Positions 1 to 9,202 are shown, counted from the stretch's first letter. The stretch is 64,000 nt of DNA from Mycolicibacterium porcinum (GCA_002086835.1 MVIG01000003.1:372001-436000); one strand, 5' to 3'. The notes: a model not told the origin generated them from the sequence alone. A program made the numbers and translations.

Positions 1-1
1 T

Positions 2-922
2 CTCATGGGCGTCGGGTTGGGCATGATCGCGCCGTTCGAGCCGCTACTCCGCGAGGCGGGAACGCGCCTCGAAGTCGCCGTGAAGGCCATCAAGGACTTG
101 GACCCGGTGACCCTCGCGAGCACCGTGATCAATGCGCCCGCCGCCCTGACCGGCGCATTCCTCAACGGCTATATGGACCCGGAATTCAACTACCTCTATC
201 CCGGTCTGCTCAGCGCACCACCGAACGCCTCCGGCGCCGCAGCTGGGATCCTGAACACGTTCAGCCAGCTTGCGGACCTGATCAAGACGCCGGGCACCGA
301 TCGCCACGACCTGGGCGGCGCCCTCGCCAACCTCATCGGCGGCATCTTCGGCGGCGCGCAGGCCAACCGATCGGCAGTGCAGGAGACGACGGACGATCAG
401 GTGGTCGTCGACGGCCCTTCCGCAGTGAACGCCCTGCCTTCGGCCACAGCCAAGGCCATCACGGTCAACCTCACCACCGATGCCGGGGTGAAGGCCACAG
501 TGACTGAGGCTCCCGCCGAGAAGGTCGTCGCCGAGAAGGCCATCGAGACCGACGCACAGATCACCGTGTCCGATGCGGCCACCAAGACGGAGCCCGCGAG
601 CACCGAAACCAACGAAAACACAACGGTTTCAGACGACGACGGCGCCACGGTTACCGAGAAGACCGACACCACCGCTGAGGCAACCAGCACCAGCAGCACC
701 CGCGTCACCGCCAAGGTACCGTCCACCAAACTCGCCGAGAAAGTTCGCGGCGACATCAAGAAGTCTGCCGATTCGGTTGGCAAGAACGCGAATTCGACGG
801 TCTCCAAGATCCGCGACGGGCTCAAGAAGAGCATCACCAAGCCCGCCAAGCCCAACAAGAAGGCCGACAGCAGCGCAGGCAACGGTAGCTCCGACCCCGG
901 ACCCGGCAAGGGCAGCGAGTAA
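2..922 (+). CDS. C-terminal part of a porin/PE-like surface protein (GjpA-like), 5' truncated
   Basis: The reading frame is open from base 2 and the gene probably starts outside the window, although an in-frame ATG lies at 5. The first ~110 residues carry the motif of mycobacterial proteins annotated as outer membrane porin GjpA or PE-like (DPVTLASTVINAPAALTGAF, then LNGY and FNYLYPGLLS). From about residue 120 the protein becomes a low-complexity Thr/Ala/Glu/Val linker. It ends in a Lys/Ser-rich tail with repeated KK and PAK steps, which may bind polyanions or the wall. A perfect hairpin follows the stop. The GjpA name rests on a remembered motif and porin function is not shown here. Confidence 0.55.
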   Translation, partial: LMGVGLGMIAPFEPLLREAGTRLEVAVKAIKDLDPVTLASTVINAPAALTGAFLNGYMDPEFNYLYPGLLSAPPNASGAAAGILNTFSQLADLIKTPGTDRHDLGGALANLIGGIFGGAQANRSAVQETTDDQVVVDGPSAVNALPSATAKAITVNLTTDAGVKATVTEAPAEKVVAEKAIETDAQITVSDAATKTEPASTETNENTTVSDDDGATVTEKTDTTAEATSTSSTRVTAKVPSTKLAEKVRGDIKKSADSVGKNANSTVSKIRDGLKKSITKPAKPNKKADSSAGNGSSDPGPGKGSE

Positions 923-939
923 CCGCACCCCTAACCGTC

Positions 940-967
940 GGCCCCGCCAACCTCCATAGGCGGGGCC
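940..967. terminator. Bidirectional hairpin terminator
   Basis: GGCCCCGCC and GGCGGGGCC form a perfect 9-bp stem around a 10-nt loop. It lies between the convergent porin-like gene and the SRPBCC gene. There is no U-tract, as is common for mycobacterial terminators. Confidence 0.7.
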
Positions 968-980
968 GACTCGCCGGGTA

Positions 981-1424
981 TCAACGGCGGCGTGAATTAC
1001 TCATGACGCGCTGGCGCAACCGCTCGATGGCGACGTCGAGGACCAGTGTCCTGGCGCGGTTGATGAGGAACTCCGGGATCGGCATCGCGAGGTCGACGAT
1101 GACGTCGAACCGCACCCGGGTCTTGTCCACCTCAGGAGTCAAGTTGTATTCGATGTGCTGCCCACGCTGCTGCAAGTTGGGCTCGGCGTCCCACACCATC
1201 CAGTAGTCGCCCCAATGGAATTCGAGCATCTCCCTGTCGGTGATTCCGAGCAGCCGCATCGTCGCCTTGACGTGGTGGGGCTTGCCATCCGGATAACGGT
1301 CGATGACCTTGATGCGTCGGTGCAATGCCGACCAGGACGGTAGCGCGTCGACATCGGCGAGCACTTCCATGATCGCCTCCGGCGAGGCGTCGAAGACGGC
1401 CTCTCGTGATGCCTGCACAGCCAC
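981..1424 (-). CDS. SRPBCC family protein (polyketide cyclase/START-like)
   Basis: This ~147-residue protein has the helix-grip START-like pattern of mycobacterial Rv0854/Rv0856/Rv0857-type proteins: ASPEAIMEVLADVDALPSW at the N-terminus, a central PxxVKATM strand, and a C-terminal amphipathic helix ending in RQRV. The GTG at 1424 is chosen because similarity to the paralogue at 6801-7241 begins there (VAVQASREAVFDASPE) and because a longer start would run into the upstream universal stress gene. The fold binds hydrophobic ligands, but no ligand can be inferred. Its neighbours (far-like racemase, kdc) match the M. tuberculosis Rv0853c-Rv0857 neighbourhood. Confidence 0.8.
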   Translation of the reverse strand: MAVQASREAVFDASPEAIMEVLADVDALPSWSALHRRIKVIDRYPDGKPHHVKATMRLLGITDREMLEFHWGDYWMVWDAEPNLQQRGQHIEYNLTPEVDKTRVRFDVIVDLAMPIPEFLINRARTLVLDVAIERLRQRVMSNSRRR

Positions 1425-1506
1425 GCCTCCGAATCTAGCGAAGCGTGGGGCTGAAGGCGGGGATTCCGCGATGCGCGCCGGTTGGTCAGCAACCAAACGT
1501 CGACGA

Positions 1507-2385
1507 TCAGCTGGTTTGCCGGGCGACAATCACCGGCGCCGTGGATGAATGCACCACCGCGGAACTGACCGAGCCGAGCAGCAGTCCGGTGAATCCTCCA
1601 CGTCCACGATTGCCGACCACCACCAACTGCGCGGATTCTGCCTGGGCCAGCAGCTGCCGGGCCGGCTTGTCCGGCATGACCACGCGCCGCACCACGACAT
1701 CGGGATACCGCTCGCACCAGCCGGCCAACTGCTCGGCAAGTGCGCGCCCAGCCTCCGAACTCAGGTCTTCCCACTTCACGTCGGGGAACTCGAAGTTCAG
1801 GTCAGTCCAGGTGTGCACCACCACGAGCTCCACACCGCGGCGTGATGCCTCGTCGAAGGCGATCTCCGTGGCGAATTCGGAGGCACGCGATCCGTCGACG
1901 CCGACCACCACGGGGCCGTCCGCCGGATAGTCGCCCTCAGGGATCACCGCCACCGCCCCGTGCGCGTGAGCCGCTAGGCTAGAGCTCACCGATCCGAGTA
2001 ACCGGCGGCCCCACTTGCTCAGGCCGCGGGAGCCAACGACCAGCAGATCGGCGTTCCGCGAGTAGTCGATCAAGGTAGCCACCGCGTGCCCGGGGACCGC
2101 TTTCGCGATGATCCGAGGTTCCTGCTGGCCGGCGATGGTCTTGACCGCGACTCCCCGCGCAGCGTCGAGGATTTCCTGGCCCTGCTGATTCTGATAGTCC
2201 CAATACTCCTGGGGCAGCGCGACATCCAACCAGACCGGGGATGCGGCGCCGGGAAGCGCGTGCACGAGCGTGAGCCCCACGCCGCGCAGCACCGCCGTTT
2301 CCGCCGCCCAGGCCACTGCCGCATCCGATGAAGACGATCCATCGACGCCGACGACGATGCCGTGGCGGACATCATGTTCACTCAT
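1507..2385 (-). CDS. Universal stress protein, tandem UspA domains
   Basis: A 292-residue protein with two UspA domains (about residues 8-145 and 155-290). Each starts with a GVDGS strand-loop and carries the ATP-binding motif G-x2-G-x9-G-S: VGSRGLSKWGRRLLGS in domain 1 and VGNRGRGGFTGLLLGS in domain 2. In mycobacteria such tandem proteins bind ATP and are often hypoxia/DosR regulated. No DosR box was sought systematically. The start overlaps the stop of the upstream universal stress gene by 8 bp, so the two are probably co-translated. Confidence 0.92.
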   Translation of the reverse strand: MSEHDVRHGIVVGVDGSSSSDAAVAWAAETAVLRGVGLTLVHALPGAASPVWLDVALPQEYWDYQNQQGQEILDAARGVAVKTIAGQQEPRIIAKAVPGHAVATLIDYSRNADLLVVGSRGLSKWGRRLLGSVSSSLAAHAHGAVAVIPEGDYPADGPVVVGVDGSRASEFATEIAFDEASRRGVELVVVHTWTDLNFEFPDVKWEDLSSEAGRALAEQLAGWCERYPDVVVRRVVMPDKPARQLLAQAESAQLVVVGNRGRGGFTGLLLGSVSSAVVHSSTAPVIVARQTS

Positions 2386-3283
2386 CCGAATCTCCTTGTG
2401 GCGCAGCGCGGCAGATCATCACCGGCACGGGGCTGTGGTGCAGCAGGTTCAGGCTGGTCGAGCCCAGCAGCACACCGGCCAGCGCGTTGCGGCCCCGGGA
2501 CCCGACCACCACGAGCCCCGAGTCTGCGACATGCTTCAACAGCGCCTTACCGGGCGAGTCCGGCTCGATGAAGCTCTTAGCATCAACGCCCGGGTGCCGC
2601 TTGTTGTGGACGTCGACGGTCTCGGTGAGATCGGCCAGTTCGGCGGACTCGACGCCGTCCCAGTCGATCAGCAGCGGGATGGTGACACCGGTCTCGGCAG
2701 GCGCGGCCAGGGACAACGAGCGCACGGCGTTGACCGCCAGCCCGAATCGGTCGGCGAATTCGAATGCCGACTCCAGCGCGGCCTGCGCCGCGGGGCTGTC
2801 GTCGACACCGACGACGACGGGACCGTCACCCGGCGCCACCGTCTCCCCGCGGAAGGCGACCACCGGGCACGCCGCTCGGGTCGCCACGGACAGCGCCGTC
2901 GACCCGAGCAGCAGCGCCGCGGCCGGGGTCACCTTCTTACCGCCGAGGACGACGAGGCGCGCGTCGGAACTGGCATCGATCAGCACCTGATCGGCGGGCT
3001 CGTTGAACGAGACGGTGGACACCGACAACTCGGGATTGTCGGCACGCACAGCCTCGTCAGCCGCCTTGAGGAAGGCCTCGGCCATGTCGCGCTGATACGA
3101 CATCATCGCCGCGGTGAACGCGGCCGCGGTCTGGGTCAGGTTCCGGCCGACCGACGGCAACGCGTGCACGATGCGCAGCGGCGCACCGAACCGCGCGGCG
3201 ACCGCGCCTGCCCAGCGGGCCGCGTTGAGCGCGCCGTCGCTGCCGTCGATTCCGACTACTACTGGTGCGTCCGAGGAAGTCAC
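2378..3283 (-). CDS. Universal stress protein, tandem UspA domains
   Basis: A 301-residue paralogue of the next gene. Domain 1 starts APVVVGIDGSDGA and domain 2 starts GPVVVGVDDSPAAQ. The C-terminal ATP-loop motif VGSRGRNALAGVLLGSTS is intact, while the domain-1 loop reads LGGKKVTPAAALLLGSTA, a degenerate form. It begins with GTG at 3283 and overlaps the downstream universal stress gene by 8 bp. The pair looks like a local duplication forming a two-gene stress operon. Confidence 0.92.
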   Translation of the reverse strand: MTSSDAPVVVGIDGSDGALNAARWAGAVAARFGAPLRIVHALPSVGRNLTQTAAAFTAAMMSYQRDMAEAFLKAADEAVRADNPELSVSTVSFNEPADQVLIDASSDARLVVLGGKKVTPAAALLLGSTALSVATRAACPVVAFRGETVAPGDGPVVVGVDDSPAAQAALESAFEFADRFGLAVNAVRSLSLAAPAETGVTIPLLIDWDGVESAELADLTETVDVHNKRHPGVDAKSFIEPDSPGKALLKHVADSGLVVVGSRGRNALAGVLLGSTSLNLLHHSPVPVMICRAAPQGDSDE

Positions 3284-3351
3284 CCCCTCATCGTGGCCGG
3301 TTCCGGGCGCGATGGCCAGGGACCAAAGGCCTCAGCCTTGAACTCCTCGAA

Positions 3352-3400
3352 CGTGAGCTTGTGTGCGAAGAATCGCGAAAGTCTCGCACATAAGCTCACG
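3352..3400. repeat. Imperfect 17-bp inverted repeat, copy A of an intergenic palindrome family
   Basis: The left arm CGTGAGCTTGTGTGCGA (3352-3368) and right arm TCGCACATAAGCTCACG (3384-3400) pair with one mismatch across a 15-nt loop. It sits between a divergent gene start (3283) and a convergent gene end (3420), so it could terminate the racemase transcript. A clearly related 21-bp-arm palindrome lies at 39792-39848, which suggests a dispersed repeat family. Confidence 0.7.
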
Positions 3401-3419
3401 CTCGGCGGCCACTCGGCCG

Positions 3420-4502
3420 TCAGGTCCAGCCGATGTCGGCGATGTCGGTGCTCGACTGCGGCGGCTGACCAGGTGCTCCCGGCGCAGTCCGGGAGAACCG
3501 CGGGGCCGGGGCGGCCTGCGCGACACCGTCGACGGTGATCAAGGTCGACCGGTCCAGCAGGTGCTCACTCTTGGCAGCTTCACCCCAGGTGAGCACGGGT
3601 GTCACACAGGCGTCGGTGCCCGCGAAGATCTCGGTCCACTCGTCGCGCGTCTTGCTCGCGAAGCGCTCGGTGAAGATGGCCCGCATCTCGTCGTAACGGG
3701 TCAACTCGAACTGGCCGGGGATCTCGCTCGCGTCCAGGCCGAGACCCGCCACCAGCTGCGCGAAGAACTGCGGCTCGATCGACCCGACGGCCATGTAGCC
3801 GCCGTCTGAGGTCTCGTAGGTCCGGTAGTACGGGGCGCCGCCGTCGAGCAGGAACGACTCGCGCTCGTCGCGCAACGATCCGGTGGCCCGCATGGTCCAC
3901 ATCATCTGCGACAGCATGCTGACCCCGTCGACCATCGCGGCGTCGATGACCTGGCCCTTGCCGGAATGCTCCCGCTCGTACAGCGCGGTGACGATGCCGA
4001 TGACGACGAGCATCGAGCCGCCACCGAAATCCGCGACGAGGTTCAGCGGAGCGACCGGCGGCCGGTCACGGTAGCCGATCGCCGACAGGGCGCCCGTCTG
4101 AGACAGGTAGTTGATGTCATGGCCGGCGGTGGTGGCCAGCGGGCCGTCCTGCCCCCAGCCGGTGATCCGGGCGAAGATCAGCCGCGGGTTGACGGCCTCA
4201 CAGTCGGCCGGACCGATGCCGAGGCGCTCGCAGGTGCCGGGCCGAAAACAGTCCAGCAGCACATCGGCTTTGGCGACCAGGTCCAGCAGCTTGTCCGGTT
4301 CGCTCTTCACGTCGAGGTCGACGATGCGCTTGCCGCGGTGCAGGAGGTCGACGTTCTCGGCGGGCATCGTCAGTCCACCAGGCCTGCGCACGCGCACCAC
4401 GTCGGCTCCGAGGTCCGAGAGCATCATCGCGGCGTGCGGCCCAGGGCCGATGCCCCCGAGTTCGATAACTCGCACTCCGGCGAGCGGTCCGGTGTTGGTC
4501 AT
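3420..4502 (-). CDS. far: CaiB/BaiF CoA-transferase family, fatty acid-CoA (alpha-methylacyl-CoA) racemase
   Basis: About 360 residues, the usual length for the family. The N-terminus has GPLAGVRVIELGGIGPGPHA, the CoA-binding start typical of mycobacterial Mcr/Far racemases. The catalytic His region TTAGHDINYLS and the Asp-bearing segment NLVADFGGGSML are present, followed by DGGAPYYRTYET, SIEPQFFAQL and DACVTPVLTW. This marks a 2-methylacyl-CoA racemase more than a formyl-CoA transferase. ATG 4502 fits family N-termini; a GTG at 4511 is the alternative. It is divergent from the keto-acid decarboxylase with only 17 bp between starts. The far symbol (Rv0855) rests on that neighbourhood; mcr is the close alternative. 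Confidence 0.85.
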   Translation of the reverse strand: MTNTGPLAGVRVIELGGIGPGPHAAMMLSDLGADVVRVRRPGGLTMPAENVDLLHRGKRIVDLDVKSEPDKLLDLVAKADVLLDCFRPGTCERLGIGPADCEAVNPRLIFARITGWGQDGPLATTAGHDINYLSQTGALSAIGYRDRPPVAPLNLVADFGGGSMLVVIGIVTALYEREHSGKGQVIDAAMVDGVSMLSQMMWTMRATGSLRDERESFLLDGGAPYYRTYETSDGGYMAVGSIEPQFFAQLVAGLGLDASEIPGQFELTRYDEMRAIFTERFASKTRDEWTEIFAGTDACVTPVLTWGEAAKSEHLLDRSTLITVDGVAQAAPAPRFSRTAPGAPGQPPQSSTDIADIGWT

Positions 4503-4519
4503 GCGAGGCACACTAAGGG

Positions 4520-6187
4520 ATGAGCGAAATCGGCTACACCGTCGGTGACTATCTGCTGGACCGCCTCGCCGAACTCGGCGTGACGGAGGTTTTCGGTGTC
4601 CCCGGCGACTATCAGCTGGAATTCCTCGACCACATCCTGGCGCACCCGACGCTGCGCTGGGTGGGCGGCGCCAACGAACTCAACGCCGGCTACGCGGCCG
4701 ACGGCTACGGCCGGCTACGTGGCATGGCCGCCCTGGTCACCACCTTCGGCGTCGGCGAACTATCGGCCGCCAACGCGATCGCGGGCAGTTACGCCGAACA
4801 CGTGCCGGTGGTCCACATCGTCGGCGCGCCCTCGAAGGACTCCCAGGGCGCGCGACGCATCGTGCACCACACCCTCGGCGACGGCGACTTCGAACACTTC
4901 CTGCGAATCAGCCGCGAGATCACCTGCGCACAGGCCAATCTGGCCCCCGCCACGGCCACCCGCGAGATCGACCGCGTGCTCTCAGAGGTACGCGAGCAGA
5001 AGCGGCCCGGCTACCTGCTGATCGCCACCGACGTGGCCCGCTTCCCCACCGAACCGCCAGCAGCGCCGTTGCCGCGCTACACCGGCGGCACGAGTCCGCG
5101 CGCACTGTCGATGTTCACCGCGGCGGCTGCCGAGCTGATCGGTGACCACCGGCTGACGGTGCTCGCAGATTTTCTGGTGCACCGGATGGGGTGCGTCGAC
5201 GAACTGGGCGCGCTGCTGGCAGCCGACACCGTCGGACACGCCACCCTGATGTGGGGCAAGAGCCTGGTCGATGAGAGCTCACCCAACTATCTGGGTATCT
5301 ACGCCGGTGCGGCCAGCGAGGATTCGGTGCGCGAGGCGATCGAAGATGCACCGGTGCTGGTGACCGCGGGCGTGTTGTTCACAGACATGGTCAGCGGTTT
5401 CTTCAGTCAACGCATCGACCCGGCTCGCACCATCGACATCGGTGTCAACCAGAGTGTGGTGGCCGGTCAGGTGTACGCCCCGCTGGACATGTCGGCCGCG
5501 CTGGACGCCGTCACCGCCATCCTCACCGAACGCGCCGTCGCCTCACCGGCGCTCCCCCCGCTGCCCAGCCGAACGCACGCCGCCCCACCGGCCCCAGACG
5601 CCGCTCTGACCCAGGAATCCCTGTGGGACAGGCTGTCTGAAGCCCTCACCCCGGGCAATGTGGTGCTGGCCGATCAGGGCACGTCGTTCTACGGAATGGC
5701 CGGGCATCGGCTGGCCTCCGGGGTGACGTTCATCGGCCAACCTCTGTGGGGCTCGATCGGTTACACACTGCCTGCCGCGCTCGGCGCCGGGCTGGCCGAT
5801 CGGGACCGGCGCACAGTGCTGCTGATCGGTGACGGCGCCGCCCAGCTCACCATCCAGGAGTTGGGCGCGTTCGGGCGCGAAGGCCTGGCGCCTGTCGTGG
5901 TGGTGGTCAACAACGACGGCTACACCGTGGAACGCGCAATCCACGGTGTCACAGCCGAATACAACGACATCACCGGTTGGCGCTGGACCGAGCTGCCCGC
6001 CGCGCTCGGTGTACCCGATGCGCTCACGTTCCGGGTCAGCACCTACGGCGAACTCGACGATGCGCTGACCACCGCGGCGGCCACACCCGATCGCATGGTG
6101 TTCGTCGAGGTGATGCTGGGCCGGATGGACATCCCGCCGCTGCTGACCGAGTTGGCGCAATCCGCCTCGGACGCCAATTCGAGCTAG
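4520..6187 (+). CDS. kdc: Thiamine-diphosphate-dependent 2-keto-acid decarboxylase
   Basis: A 555-residue enzyme of the pyruvate/indolepyruvate decarboxylase family that would convert branched-chain or aromatic 2-keto acids to aldehydes. Visible features are the N-terminal TPP domain with [12 protein letters not shown] and the catalytic Glu region [17 protein letters not shown], the His-His pair in [10 protein letters not shown], and the C-terminal ThDP/Mg motif [11 protein letters not shown]...VNNDGYTVE at about residues 437-470. Length and motifs match M. tuberculosis Kdc (Rv0853c), whose divergent neighbour is also the far racemase. It is probably monocistronic. Confidence 0.93.
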   Translation: MSEIGYTVGDYLLDRLAELGVTEVFGVPGDYQLEFLDHILAHPTLRWVGGANELNAGYAADGYGRLRGMAALVTTFGVGELSAANAIAGSYAEHVPVVHIVGAPSKDSQGARRIVHHTLGDGDFEHFLRISREITCAQANLAPATATREIDRVLSEVREQKRPGYLLIATDVARFPTEPPAAPLPRYTGGTSPRALSMFTAAAAELIGDHRLTVLADFLVHRMGCVDELGALLAADTVGHATLMWGKSLVDESSPNYLGIYAGAASEDSVREAIEDAPVLVTAGVLFTDMVSGFFSQRIDPARTIDIGVNQSVVAGQVYAPLDMSAALDAVTAILTERAVASPALPPLPSRTHAAPPAPDAALTQESLWDRLSEALTPGNVVLADQGTSFYGMAGHRLASGVTFIGQPLWGSIGYTLPAALGAGLADRDRRTVLLIGDGAAQLTIQELGAFGREGLAPVVVVVNNDGYTVERAIHGVTAEYNDITGWRWTELPAALGVPDALTFRVSTYGELDDALTTAAATPDRMVFVEVMLGRMDIPPLLTELAQSASDANSS

Positions 6188-6214
6188 CCCGCGCGCCGCT
6201 CACGTCGTGAATTC

Positions 6215-6230
6215 GAGTAGGTCACTACTC
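6215..6230. other. Short perfect inverted repeat between kdc and the Hcp-like gene
   Basis: GAGTAG and CTACTC flank a GTCA loop. It lies 27 bp after the kdc stop and ~65 bp before the Hcp-like start. It may be a weak terminator or an operator for the Hcp-like gene; the sequence alone does not decide. Confidence 0.4.
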
Positions 6231-6296
6231 TATTCCTGGCAAGTCCCGCCTGGGTGGAATAGCAGTTGAAATCGCTGACCTCACAGGGAGACATCG

Positions 6297-6776
6297 ATGT
6301 CCACAGAAATCTTCGCGAAAATCGGTGACATCAAAGGTGAATCGACCGATGCCAGGCATCCGGACGAGATCGACGTGGTGTCGTTCTCGTGGGGTGTGGC
6401 ACAAACCGGGCCCACCGGCGGTGGCGGTGGCGGCGGCGCGGGCAGGGCGACGTTTCAGGATCTGCTGATCGTCCACACCATCGACAGCGCAACTCCTGCG
6501 CTGCTGCTGGCGTGCGCCACGGGGCGACACCTCCCGCAGGCGACGATCAGTCACCGCAAGGCTGGCGAGAACCAGCAGGACTATCTGACCGTCAAGCTCT
6601 CCGACGTGACGATCACCGCCCTCACCCAGAACGGGCTGGAGTCCCAGCCGTACACCGAGACGGTCAGCCTGCGGTTCACGAAGGTCGATCTGCTGTACCG
6701 GCGCAGGCGCCCGGATGGATCCCTCGATGAGGGCCAGCATTTCATCTTCGACGTCCGCACCAACCAACCCGGCTGA
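6297..6776 (+). CDS. Hcp1-family (type VI tube-like) protein, orphan
   Basis: A 159-residue beta-rich protein with family landmarks: N-terminal IFAKIGDIKGESTD, the DEIDVVSFSWGV strand, a Gly-only loop, FQDLLIVHTIDSATPALL, and C-terminal strands YTETVSLRFTKVDLLYRRR. A clear ribosome binding site (CAGGGAG, 6-nt spacing) supports ATG 6297. Hcp proteins form hexameric rings that make the tube of contractile type VI systems. No sheath, spike, baseplate or TssB/C gene is visible nearby and mycobacteria lack canonical T6SS, so the role here is unknown. An adaptor, a surface ring protein or a phage-tail-derived protein are possibilities. Confidence 0.8.
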   Translation: MSTEIFAKIGDIKGESTDARHPDEIDVVSFSWGVAQTGPTGGGGGGGAGRATFQDLLIVHTIDSATPALLLACATGRHLPQATISHRKAGENQQDYLTVKLSDVTITALTQNGLESQPYTETVSLRFTKVDLLYRRRRPDGSLDEGQHFIFDVRTNQPG

Positions 6777-6800
6777 CGTCGACCGCGAACGCGCCTGCGC

Positions 6801-7241
6801 TCAGCCCTTCTTGACCTTGAGCACCTGCTTGCGCAGCCCCTCGGTCGCGGTCTCCACGCCGCCCTTCATGGTCCGCTTGAGGATGAATCCCGGCAGCGGT
6901 ACCGACAGGTCGATCGTGATGTCGAACTGGACCTTGGTCTTGTCCCCGTCCGGGGTCAGGGTGTAGCTGGCGTCCTGGGCCTTGAGCTGGCCAGCGCTCA
7001 CCAGCGTCCAGCTGACCTTGTTCTCGCTCCAGGTGTATTCGATCACCTGCTCGTCGGTGAGCCCCGCTGCCTTGACCGTCATCTTGACCTGCTTGGGCCT
7101 GCCGTCGTCATAGCTCTCGAGGATCTCGGCGCGCTGGTACTGCGGCGACCAGCTCGGCGTCGCCTCCACATCGGCCACAACGTCGAGGATCTCCTGCGGG
7201 GTCGCCTCGATGACTACTTCACGGGAATCGCTGGTTGCCAT
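6801..7241 (-). CDS. SRPBCC family protein (START-like)
   Basis: 146 residues, full length for the family. The N-terminal helix ATPQEILDVVADVEATPSW, central strands (KQVKMTVKAAG; EYTWSENKVSWTLV), DKTKVQFDITIDLSVPLPGF and the C-terminal helix are all present. It is paralogous to the 981-1424 gene, and the pair flanks the kdc/far/hcp genes. The family binds lipidic ligands and some members are regulated hydrophobic carriers; nothing specific can be said. The start ATG at 7241 is divergent from the UBP zinc-finger gene with a gap of ~33 bp. Confidence 0.85.
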   Translation of the reverse strand: MATSDSREVVIEATPQEILDVVADVEATPSWSPQYQRAEILESYDDGRPKQVKMTVKAAGLTDEQVIEYTWSENKVSWTLVSAGQLKAQDASYTLTPDGDKTKVQFDITIDLSVPLPGFILKRTMKGGVETATEGLRKQVLKVKKG

Positions 7242-7274
7242 GCGGTGAGATTACTCGGGGCTACGCTCACGGAT

Positions 7275-7622
7275 ATGAGCAATGCCGTCGATCCCACTGC
7301 TCGACCCAGCGGACCCGGATGTGCGGAGTGCACCGAGGCAGGTGGCTGGTGGGTGCATCTGCGGCGCTGCGCGGCGTGCGGACACATCGGTTGCTGCGAT
7401 GATTCGTTGGCCCGTCACGCGTCGGCGCATTGGCGCGAAACCGGGCATCCGGTCATCCGCTCGTTCGAGCCGGGTGAGAGCTGGTTCTGGAACTTCGAGA
7501 CCAACGACTACGCCACCGGGCCCGAGCTCGCGTCGCCGCAGCACCATCCGGTCGATCAGCCGGTGCCGGGCCCGAAGGGCCGGGTACCCAAGGACTGGGC
7601 CGAACAGCTGCGCAACCGCTAG
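7275..7622 (+). CDS. UBP-type zinc finger domain protein
   Basis: A 115-residue protein with the ZnF-UBP Cys/His array: CAEC near residue 15, CAACGHIGCCDD, then HASAHWRETGHPV and the closing WFWNFETNDY-type strands. In eukaryotes this fold binds ubiquitin C-termini; the many actinobacterial stand-alone versions have no established ligand. ATG 7275 is preferred over an upstream in-frame start at 7245 because the domain begins soon after it and a TAnnnT-like element lies just upstream. Its stop overlaps the convergent FAD oxidoreductase stop within a CTAG. Confidence 0.88.
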   Translation: MSNAVDPTARPSGPGCAECTEAGGWWVHLRRCAACGHIGCCDDSLARHASAHWRETGHPVIRSFEPGESWFWNFETNDYATGPELASPQHHPVDQPVPGPKGRVPKDWAEQLRNR

Positions 7623-9175
7623 CTGCCCAGCACGGCTTTGACCGCGTTGTAACCGGGGATGAAGGTGATGCCCGGGCCACCGTGGCACCCAGCGCTGGCC
7701 AGGTACAGGCCTTCGATGGGAATCGGTTGGCCGACATACCCTTTGGGACCCGGCCGATTGGGGCCCATCTGTTCGGGGTGGATCAGGCCGTGACAGTAGT
7801 CGCCGCCCGGTGCGCCGAACATGGTTCCCATGTGGCGCGGGGTGAAGGTGGTGTGCCGGATGATCCGGCGCTCGAAATCCGGTGCCAGCCTGGAGATCTT
7901 CTCGATGACACGCCGGCCCATCTCGGCCTTCATCTCCCCGTACCCGGATGGGGACTCCTCGACCGGGAACCACAGCGCGAACGCCGAGGCCGCGTGCTTG
8001 CCGGCCGGGGCCAGTGTCGGATCGTGCGCCGACGGGATCTGGAAGGCGATCGCCGGATCGGCGGGCACGATCCCGCGACGGGCGTCCTGCCACTGCTGCT
8101 GCAGCTCCTCCGGCGTACTGAAAAGACCGATGGCAGCTTGCATTTCAGGATCGTTGAGCATCTCATAGGGCGCCTCGAAGGTGGGGGCTCCGTCGAGGGC
8201 GAAATGCATCTGCAGATAGCTGCCGCGGTGATCGACGCGGGCGTACCGCTCACGCACGTCGGCAGGCATCGCATCGGCGTCGATCAGCTGGGTGACCGTG
8301 GTGTCGGGGGCGATCGCCGACACCACGACGGGCGCGGTGATCGTCGTGCCGTCGGCCAGTCGCACTCCGGTGGTCCGGCCCGCGTCGACCGATATCCGCT
8401 CGACGCTGCTGCGCAACCGCAGTTCGCCTCCGGCGGCGGTGAGCTGGGCGTGCAGGTGGTCGGTCAGCGCACCGATCCCGCCCACCAGTTTCTTCATCAG
8501 CATGGCGTTCTCGTCAGGCACCGCAAGCCCGTAGGCGAGTGCTGCCGCACTGCCCGGAGTCTCAGGTCCGCGGTAGGTGGTGTTGACCGCCAGGAAGGCC
8601 AGCATCCCGCGCAGCGCGCCGTGCTTGTCCCGGTCCGGCAGATACCGGTCGAGGACGTCGCTGACCGATCCGAACAGCAGGTCGTCGATCGCGGCACGCT
8701 CGGATTCCGTTGTCGCGCAGGCGTACATCTCATCGAGTGTGCGGGGTGGGCGTCCCGCGTCGAATCGGCCCAGCGCGCGGGTGGGCGCCAGACTCCATGC
8801 CATCAAGCCGGCCATCCCCGCCACCGCGTCGGCGCCGTGCACCTCACCCAGGTGGGCCAGCATCTTCATCGGATCGGCGTAGTAGACGACCGGCGGGTCA
8901 CCGATGCCGCGCAGGGATACCGACATGACCTCCAGGTCCACTGTCGGCAAGGTGTCCAGCCCGAGCTCGGCACTGACCACCGCCGAGGTGGGAAACTGCA
9001 GCGATCCGGCGATCTCGAACCGGTAGCCGTCGAACAACTCGACGGTCGAGGCCATGCCGCCGGCGTATCGCTTGGCCTCAAGGCACAGGGTGCGTTTTCC
9101 TGCCCGCGCCAATAGGGCCGCAGCGGCCAGCCCGTTGTGCCCGGCCCCGATCACGATCGCGTCGTAGTCCGCCAT
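7619..9175 (-). CDS. Phytoene desaturase-like FAD-dependent oxidoreductase
   Basis: 518 residues with an N-terminal Rossmann FAD motif DAIVIGAGHNGLAAAALLARAG and the following acidic loop LEAKRYAGGMAST, typical of the CrtI/phytoene-dehydrogenase superfamily. The C-terminal FAD segment GLYLASAGCHGGPGITF is also present. The substrate is unknown; no carotenoid genes lie nearby, so a carotenoid role is not supported. ATG 9175 sits directly before MADYDAIVIGAG. A TetR-type palindrome at 9203-9222 is ~28 bp upstream, matching the one in front of the adjacent TetR gene, so repression by that regulator is likely. Confidence 0.85.
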   Translation of the reverse strand: MADYDAIVIGAGHNGLAAAALLARAGKRTLCLEAKRYAGGMASTVELFDGYRFEIAGSLQFPTSAVVSAELGLDTLPTVDLEVMSVSLRGIGDPPVVYYADPMKMLAHLGEVHGADAVAGMAGLMAWSLAPTRALGRFDAGRPPRTLDEMYACATTESERAAIDDLLFGSVSDVLDRYLPDRDKHGALRGMLAFLAVNTTYRGPETPGSAAALAYGLAVPDENAMLMKKLVGGIGALTDHLHAQLTAAGGELRLRSSVERISVDAGRTTGVRLADGTTITAPVVVSAIAPDTTVTQLIDADAMPADVRERYARVDHRGSYLQMHFALDGAPTFEAPYEMLNDPEMQAAIGLFSTPEELQQQWQDARRGIVPADPAIAFQIPSAHDPTLAPAGKHAASAFALWFPVEESPSGYGEMKAEMGRRVIEKISRLAPDFERRIIRHTTFTPRHMGTMFGAPGGDYCHGLIHPEQMGPNRPGPKGYVGQPIPIEGLYLASAGCHGGPGITFIPGYNAVKAVLGS

Positions 9176-9202
9176 CGACTGAGGCTGACACCCACTGCGA
9201 TG

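Noticed and set aside
2270..3538. Long plus-strand frame opposite the universal stress protein
   Set aside because: Spans a gene boundary and an inverted repeat, and has no recognisable domain.
7682..9115. Long plus-strand frame opposite the FAD oxidoreductase
   Set aside because: The minus-strand protein has a Rossmann FAD motif and a fitting start; the opposite frame is His/Gly/Arg-rich noise.
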